Shown here piece after piece: positions 6,806 to 10,000 of a stretch of 10,000 nt of DNA (its first letter is position 1; each line of letters opens with the position of its first letter). The notes under the pieces were generated by a model that saw only the letters and a program-made list of their open reading frames with translations, made no database searches and was not told the DNA's origin. Location of the stretch: NCBI GenBank assembly GCA_020217035.1, contig JAIWOG010000030.1, positions 1 to 10,000 on the forward strand. Reading direction: 5' to 3'. Both the position numbers and the translations under genes were made by a program. The stretch comes from Magnetospirillum sp. (GTDB taxonomy: Bacteria > Pseudomonadota > Alphaproteobacteria > Rhodospirillales > Magnetospirillaceae).

Positions 6806-8948
6806 TGACCCGTTGTCCACTGGCCAGGGCGTCCAGCACAGCGATGGTGGCCAAGGCGGTCTCAGCCAATTCGGTTTCGTCGACAGGGGCGGGACCGCCC
6901 CCGGTGACGGCCGCGACAAAGGCTTCCAACTCGCCACGATGCCCTTTGTCCTGACCCAACTTGGCCTTTTCGACTCGAGTGCGACCGTTTTCGGTGATCG
7001 ACATGGTGAGAAAATTATCGATGACGACAACCGTTCCGCCAGCGAAACACTCGTACCGTTCTTTGGAATACGCGGTGTCGCCTTGGGCCGTGTAGACGAT
7101 GGTGGCCAGCGAACCATCGGCGAAGCCAAGGGTCACCGTCAGATCGTCGCAGCCGCCATGGGTGATCTTGGCGGCGTCCGCTTGAACACTGACGATCGGG
7201 CTGCCGACCAACGCGCGCGCCAGGTCGATGAAATGGCATCCCTCGCCAAGAATGCGTCCCCCCCCCTCTTCGGCGGCATTGACCCAGCTTTCCGCCGGCA
7301 ACGCTCCGGCGTTGACCCGCAGCACCAACATCTTGGGGCCGGCGTGGCGGGCCAGAATCTGGCGGGCCTTGACCACCATGGGGGCGAAGCGGCGGTTGAA
7401 CCCCACGGTGAAGAAAGCGGTGGAAGCCTGGCGGGCGGCGATCACCTGGTTGAGCTGGTGACGGTCCAACGCCAGCGGCTTTTCCACGATCACCGCTTTG
7501 CCGGCGGCCAGGATACGAGCGGTCAACGCGGCGTGGTTGGAATGACGGGTGGCGACCAGCACGGCATTGATGGCCGGATCATCCAAGACGGCGTCGAGCT
7601 CGGTGGTAGCGCGGCTGAAGCCGTAAGCGGACTGGGCATGGTCGGCGGTCTGGCCGCGGGTGGTGCAGATGGTACGCAACTCGACGCCGGGAATACGCTT
7701 GAGTTCCGGCAGCAGCACGGTCCGGGCAAAGCTTCCGGCCCCGATTACGCCCAGCACGCATTGCCCCGCCCGCACAGCCGGAGGAGCGAAAACCGGGGTC
7801 GCCGTTTTTGTTATTTCTTCGTAATGAAGCACCACTCCCATATTGGGTTCGGTACGCTCGGTAACCAGCGTATAAGCCGCCTCGACCCGATCGAAGGGGA
7901 AACGGTGCGTGATCAGCGAGCCGACGTCCAGACGACGCGGCAAGGCCGTATCCATCAAACGCACGCATTCCTTCAGGTTCTCGGCCTCGGTCCAACGGAC
8001 CCAGCCGACTGGATACTTGACCCCGCGACCCTCGAAATCCTCGTCATAGCGTCCCGGCCCATAGGAACGCGACACCACCAACTGCAATTCCTTCTTCATG
8101 AAGGCGGCGTAAGGGAACTCGGTGCCGGTCTTGCCGACCATCACCACCTTGGCCCGGTCGCGGGCCAGTTCGGCGGCCAGTTCCAGGGGTTCCGAGGATT
8201 CGGTGGCAGCAGCGATCACGATGCCGTCGCACCCCAGTCCGCCGGTCAACCCGGCGACCGCCTCGGCCAGACCGGCCTGGTCCAGACGCCAAGTCAACTC
8301 GGCGCCATTTTTGCGGGCGAGGTCAAGGCGAGCGGGATCGACATCGACCGCCACCACGCGAACGCCGGAAAGTTGCAACAATTGGCTGACCAATTGCCCC
8401 ACCAGCCCGACACCCAGCACCAGCACCACGTCGCCCAATTGCGGCACCAGATTGCGCAAGCCGGCCATGGCGATGGAAGCCAGGGTTCCGAAGCAGGCTT
8501 CCTCGTCCGACACGCCATCGGGAATGGGGGCGACCAGATTGCGGGGCACGACGTTGAGTTCGGCATGGTTGGCCAGCCCGGCCCCGGCAATGGCGACCCG
8601 TTGGCCGACGTGAAACGCCCCCTCAAGCCCGGCCCCGATGGCCACCACCTCGCCCGCGGCGGAATAGCCCAGCGGCATCGGTTCGTCCAGGCGCGCCATG
8701 ACCGCCCGGAAAGTGGCCAGAACCCCGTCGCGACGCGCCTTGTCCATCACCTTCCTGACCAGGTCAGGACGTTCCTTGGCCTTGCCTGCCAAGCTTTTCT
8801 TGGCGAAATCGATCACCATGCGCTCGGTCCCGGCCGAGATCAGCGACGCGCGGGTCCGCACCAGCACCGAACCGGCCCGCACCTGCGGCGCGGGAACTTG
8901 CTTCAAGGCCAGCTTGCCGGATCGCGCACTTTGGATGACCTGCTTCAT
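6789..8948 (-). CDS. Two-domain oxidoreductase: MDR (zinc-dehydrogenase-like) fused to Gfo/Idh/MocA
   Basis: This 719-residue fusion is known in polysaccharide loci as 'bi-domain-containing oxidoreductase', with no established substrate. Residues 1 to about 375 form a medium-chain dehydrogenase with a Rossmann GxGxxG at 179-184. Residues about 395-719 form a Gfo/Idh/MocA domain with GVIGAGSFA at 400-408, EKP at 489-491 and the GEGCHFIDL loop (H572, D575) where family members keep a catalytic His. The MDR half lacks normal zinc ligands. Where the catalytic Cys is expected there is SLISAGTE (35-42), and the GHE motif is GYS (94-96). The four-Cys structural lobe is replaced by a charged helical stretch (about 50-90). 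To my knowledge this is usual for the fusion family. The ATG at 8948 has AAAGGG seven bases upstream; an ATG eight codons earlier (8972) lacks this spacing. It heads the operon and diverges from the AsnB-like gene. Confidence 0.88.
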   Translation of the reverse strand: MKQVIQSARSGKLALKQVPAPQVRAGSVLVRTRASLISAGTERMVIDFAKKSLAGKAKERPDLVRKVMDKARRDGVLATFRAVMARLDEPMPLGYSAAGEVVAIGAGLEGAFHVGQRVAIAGAGLANHAELNVVPRNLVAPIPDGVSDEEACFGTLASIAMAGLRNLVPQLGDVVLVLGVGLVGQLVSQLLQLSGVRVVAVDVDPARLDLARKNGAELTWRLDQAGLAEAVAGLTGGLGCDGIVIAAATESSEPLELAAELARDRAKVVMVGKTGTEFPYAAFMKKELQLVVSRSYGPGRYDEDFEGRGVKYPVGWVRWTEAENLKECVRLMDTALPRRLDVGSLITHRFPFDRVEAAYTLVTERTEPNMGVVLHYEEITKTATPVFAPPAVRAGQCVLGVIGAGSFARTVLLPELKRIPGVELRTICTTRGQTADHAQSAYGFSRATTELDAVLDDPAINAVLVATRHSNHAALTARILAAGKAVIVEKPLALDRHQLNQVIAARQASTAFFTVGFNRRFAPMVVKARQILARHAGPKMLVLRVNAGALPAESWVNAAEEGGGRILGEGCHFIDLARALVGSPIVSVQADAAKITHGGCDDLTVTLGFADGSLATIVYTAQGDTAYSKERYECFAGGTVVVIDNFLTMSITENGRTRVEKAKLGQDKGHRGELEAFVAAVTGGGPAPVDETELAETALATIAVLDALASGQRVMLDEG
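7258..7266. repeat. Homopolymer of 9 C (G9 on coding strand)
   Basis: Nine consecutive C on the plus strand read as GAG-GGG-GGG-GGA in the two-domain oxidoreductase gene, encoding E561 to G564. This is the longest single-base run in the window. The frame is maintained. It lies just before the predicted catalytic His loop (572), so a slip of one base would destroy the C-terminal domain. Confidence 0.65.
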
Positions 8949-9015
8949 TGGATTGCCCTTTAGGTAGACCATCCGCTATATACGGTGTTCCCTCGGCGTG
9001 TGGAAAGCTGAAATC
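8949..9015. promoter_or_regulatory. Divergent intergenic region with possible back-to-back promoters
   Basis: This 67-base gap separates the minus-strand operon from the plus-strand AsnB-like gene and must hold at least part of both control regions. A palindromic TATATA (8977-8982) can act as a -10 box in either direction. For the plus strand, TTGCCC at 8953-8958 lies 18 bases upstream of it. For the minus strand, TTTCCA at 9006-9001 also lies 18 bases away. Each -35 candidate matches four of six consensus positions. Predicted leaders would be short, roughly 20-30 bases. GGAAAG at 9002-9007 is a fair ribosome-binding site for the plus-strand gene, and AAAGGG at 8961-8956 serves the minus-strand gene. 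No operator repeat stands out. Confidence 0.4.
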
Positions 9016-10000
9016 ATGTGCGGCTTTGCCGCGATCCTCGCCAGTTTGCGATCCCGATCCCCCGTCGATGGCGACGAATTGTCGCGTATTCGCGACGCCA
9101 TGATCGCCCGTGGCCCCGATGGCGCCGGGTTGTGGCTGTCGCCGCGGGGCGAGGTGGGCTTGGCCCATCGTCGCCTCGCCATCATCGACCTGTCGCCGGC
9201 CGGGGCTCAGCCCATGGCCAGCGAGGATGGGCGCCTGCGCATCGTCTTCAACGGCGAGATCTACAATTATCGCGCCTTGCGGGAAGAGTTGCAGGCGGAA
9301 GGGGTCAGGTTCGTCTCGCATACCGACACCGAGGTGATCTTGCAACTCTATCGCCGGCATGGCCGCATGATGCTGGATCGCCTGCGGGGCATGTTCGCCT
9401 TCGCCCTGTGGGACGAGGAAGCGGGCGGATTGTTGTTGGCGCGGGATCATTTTGGCATCAAGCCGCTTTATGTGGCCGATGACGGCACCACCTTGCGGGC
9501 GGCCTCGCAGGTCAAGGCGCTCCTGGCCGGCGGACGGGTCGACAGCGCCGCCGATCCGGCGGGCCATGCCGGCTTCTTCCTTTGGGGCCACGTTCCCGAG
9601 CCACACACGCTTTACCGTGGCATCCGAGCCTTGGCGCCAGGCACATGGTTATGGGCCACCAGCGCCGGCGAGCGTCGCGAAGGGCGGTTCTTCGACCTGA
9701 CGGCGGAACTGGCCGCCGCGCGGGAAGCCCCGGCACCCGACCTGCGCACCAGCTTGCTCGACAGCGTCCGTCATCATCTGGAAGCCGACGTGCCGGTGGG
9801 GGTTTTCCTGTCGGCGGGACTGGATTCCACCACGTTGACGGCGCTAGCCGCCGAAACGGGCCGGGCGCCCCCCCGCACGGTGACCCTAGGCTTCGCCGAA
9901 TTCGCCGATTCGTCCATGGACGAAGTGCCGCTGGCCGAACAGGTGGCGGCCCATTACCGCTGCGACCACGCCACCATCCGTGTCACCGCCCAGGATTTCG
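9016..10000 (+). CDS. AsnB-like glutamine amidotransferase / asparagine synthase, C-terminus outside window
   Basis: The first 328 residues are present and the frame runs open to the window end; full-length relatives have about 600 residues. After Met removal, C2 of MCGF would be the nucleophile of the class II glutaminase domain. That domain also shows RGPDG (32-36), HRRLAI (51-56) and NGEIYN (79-84), followed by FGIKPLY near 146-152. The synthetase domain begins about residue 240 with the ATP-binding PP-loop SAGLDST (266-272), where the more common second residue is Gly. The ATG at 9016 has GGAAAG eight bases upstream. Free asparagine synthesis is possible. In polysaccharide loci, however, such proteins (for example WbpS of Pseudomonas aeruginosa) are thought to amidate uronic acids of the repeat unit, and the WbpL/WbpV-like neighbours favour that. 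This role is inference. It is transcribed away from the oxidoreductase operon. Confidence 0.92.
   Translation, partial: MCGFAAILASLRSRSPVDGDELSRIRDAMIARGPDGAGLWLSPRGEVGLAHRRLAIIDLSPAGAQPMASEDGRLRIVFNGEIYNYRALREELQAEGVRFVSHTDTEVILQLYRRHGRMMLDRLRGMFAFALWDEEAGGLLLARDHFGIKPLYVADDGTTLRAASQVKALLAGGRVDSAADPAGHAGFFLWGHVPEPHTLYRGIRALAPGTWLWATSAGERREGRFFDLTAELAAAREAPAPDLRTSLLDSVRHHLEADVPVGVFLSAGLDSTTLTALAAETGRAPPRTVTLGFAEFADSSMDEVPLAEQVAAHYRCDHATIRVTAQDF
9868..9874. repeat. Homopolymer of 7 C
   Basis: Seven consecutive C lie in the AsnB-like gene within codons for A-P-P-R (about residues 284-287), between the PP-loop and the following strand. The frame is intact. On its own this is unremarkable at this GC content; it is noted with the longer runs at 6181 and 7258. 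Confidence 0.4.

Noticed and set aside
5789..6808. 339-codon plus-strand frame antisense to the sugar-1-phosphate transferase
   Set aside because: The opposite strand encodes a membrane enzyme with all diagnostic loops. The antisense product is a Gln/Arg/His-rich sequence without recognisable features.
6785..7129. N-terminal extension of the sugar-1-phosphate transferase to an ATG at 7129
   Set aside because: It would add 115 Pro/Ser/Trp-rich residues inside the upstream gene. The GTG at 6784 has a good ribosome-binding site and gives the family-typical length of 340.
6693..8963. 756-codon open frame on the plus strand, antisense to the two-domain oxidoreductase
   Set aside because: Its translation is rich in His, Gln, Gly and Arg with no domain motif and mirrors the codon positions of the well-supported minus-strand gene. 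Long antisense frames are expected in GC-rich DNA.
8764..9606. 280-codon minus-strand frame crossing the divergent intergenic region
   Set aside because: It overlaps the starts of two confident genes on both strands, and its product shows no coherent motif.

Overview
The window is GC-rich (low sixties per cent by eye) and densely coding. It reads as part of a surface-polysaccharide (O-antigen, capsule or exopolysaccharide) locus of a Gram-negative proteobacterium. Codon bias and protein flavour suggest an alphaproteobacterium, perhaps a Magnetospirillum-like Rhodospirillales member. That placement is an impression, not a demonstration. There are no tRNAs, rRNAs, CRISPR arrays, transposases or phage genes, and no gene-free stretch longer than about 70 bases.

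Left part (1-1631, plus strand): two class I SAM-dependent methyltransferases joined by an ATGA stop/start overlap. The first lacks its N-terminus because the window starts inside it. The second carries an N-terminal CxxC...CxxC zinc-ribbon-like element.

Centre (1639-8948, minus strand): a compact five-gene operon, read from right to left. Its genes are a 719-aa two-domain oxidoreductase (medium-chain dehydrogenase-like plus Gfo/Idh/MocA), a WbpL/WecA-type polyprenyl-phosphate sugar-1-phosphate transferase starting at GTG, a WbpV/WreQ-like short-chain nucleotide-sugar epimerase/reductase, a ManC-type mannose-1-phosphate guanylyltransferase/mannose-6-phosphate isomerase, and a LIC12162-family putative transferase. 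Two junctions are ATGA overlaps, one gap is 4 bases and one is 30 bases, so co-transcription and translational coupling are likely. The operon's last gene converges on the zinc-ribbon methyltransferase with only 7 bases between the stop codons.

Right part (9016-10000, plus strand): an AsnB-like glutamine amidotransferase/asparagine synthase, cut by the window end. It is divergent from the operon across a 67-base gap holding a plausible back-to-back promoter pair that shares one TATATA box.

How the genes may work together: ManC supplies GDP-mannose; the SDR protein and the WbpL-like transferase probably finish an amino-sugar nucleotide (QuiNAc or FucNAc type) and load it onto undecaprenyl phosphate to start a repeat unit. 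The AsnB-like protein may amidate a sugar acid, as proposed for WbpS. The two-domain oxidoreductase, the LIC12162 protein and the methyltransferases would modify or extend the glycan. No UDP-GlcNAc 4,6-dehydratase (WbpM type), flippase, polymerase or exporter is visible, so these should lie outside the window. Nothing here is clearly a new kind of system. The least understood parts are the two-domain oxidoreductase, which lacks the usual zinc ligands, and the LIC12162-family protein.
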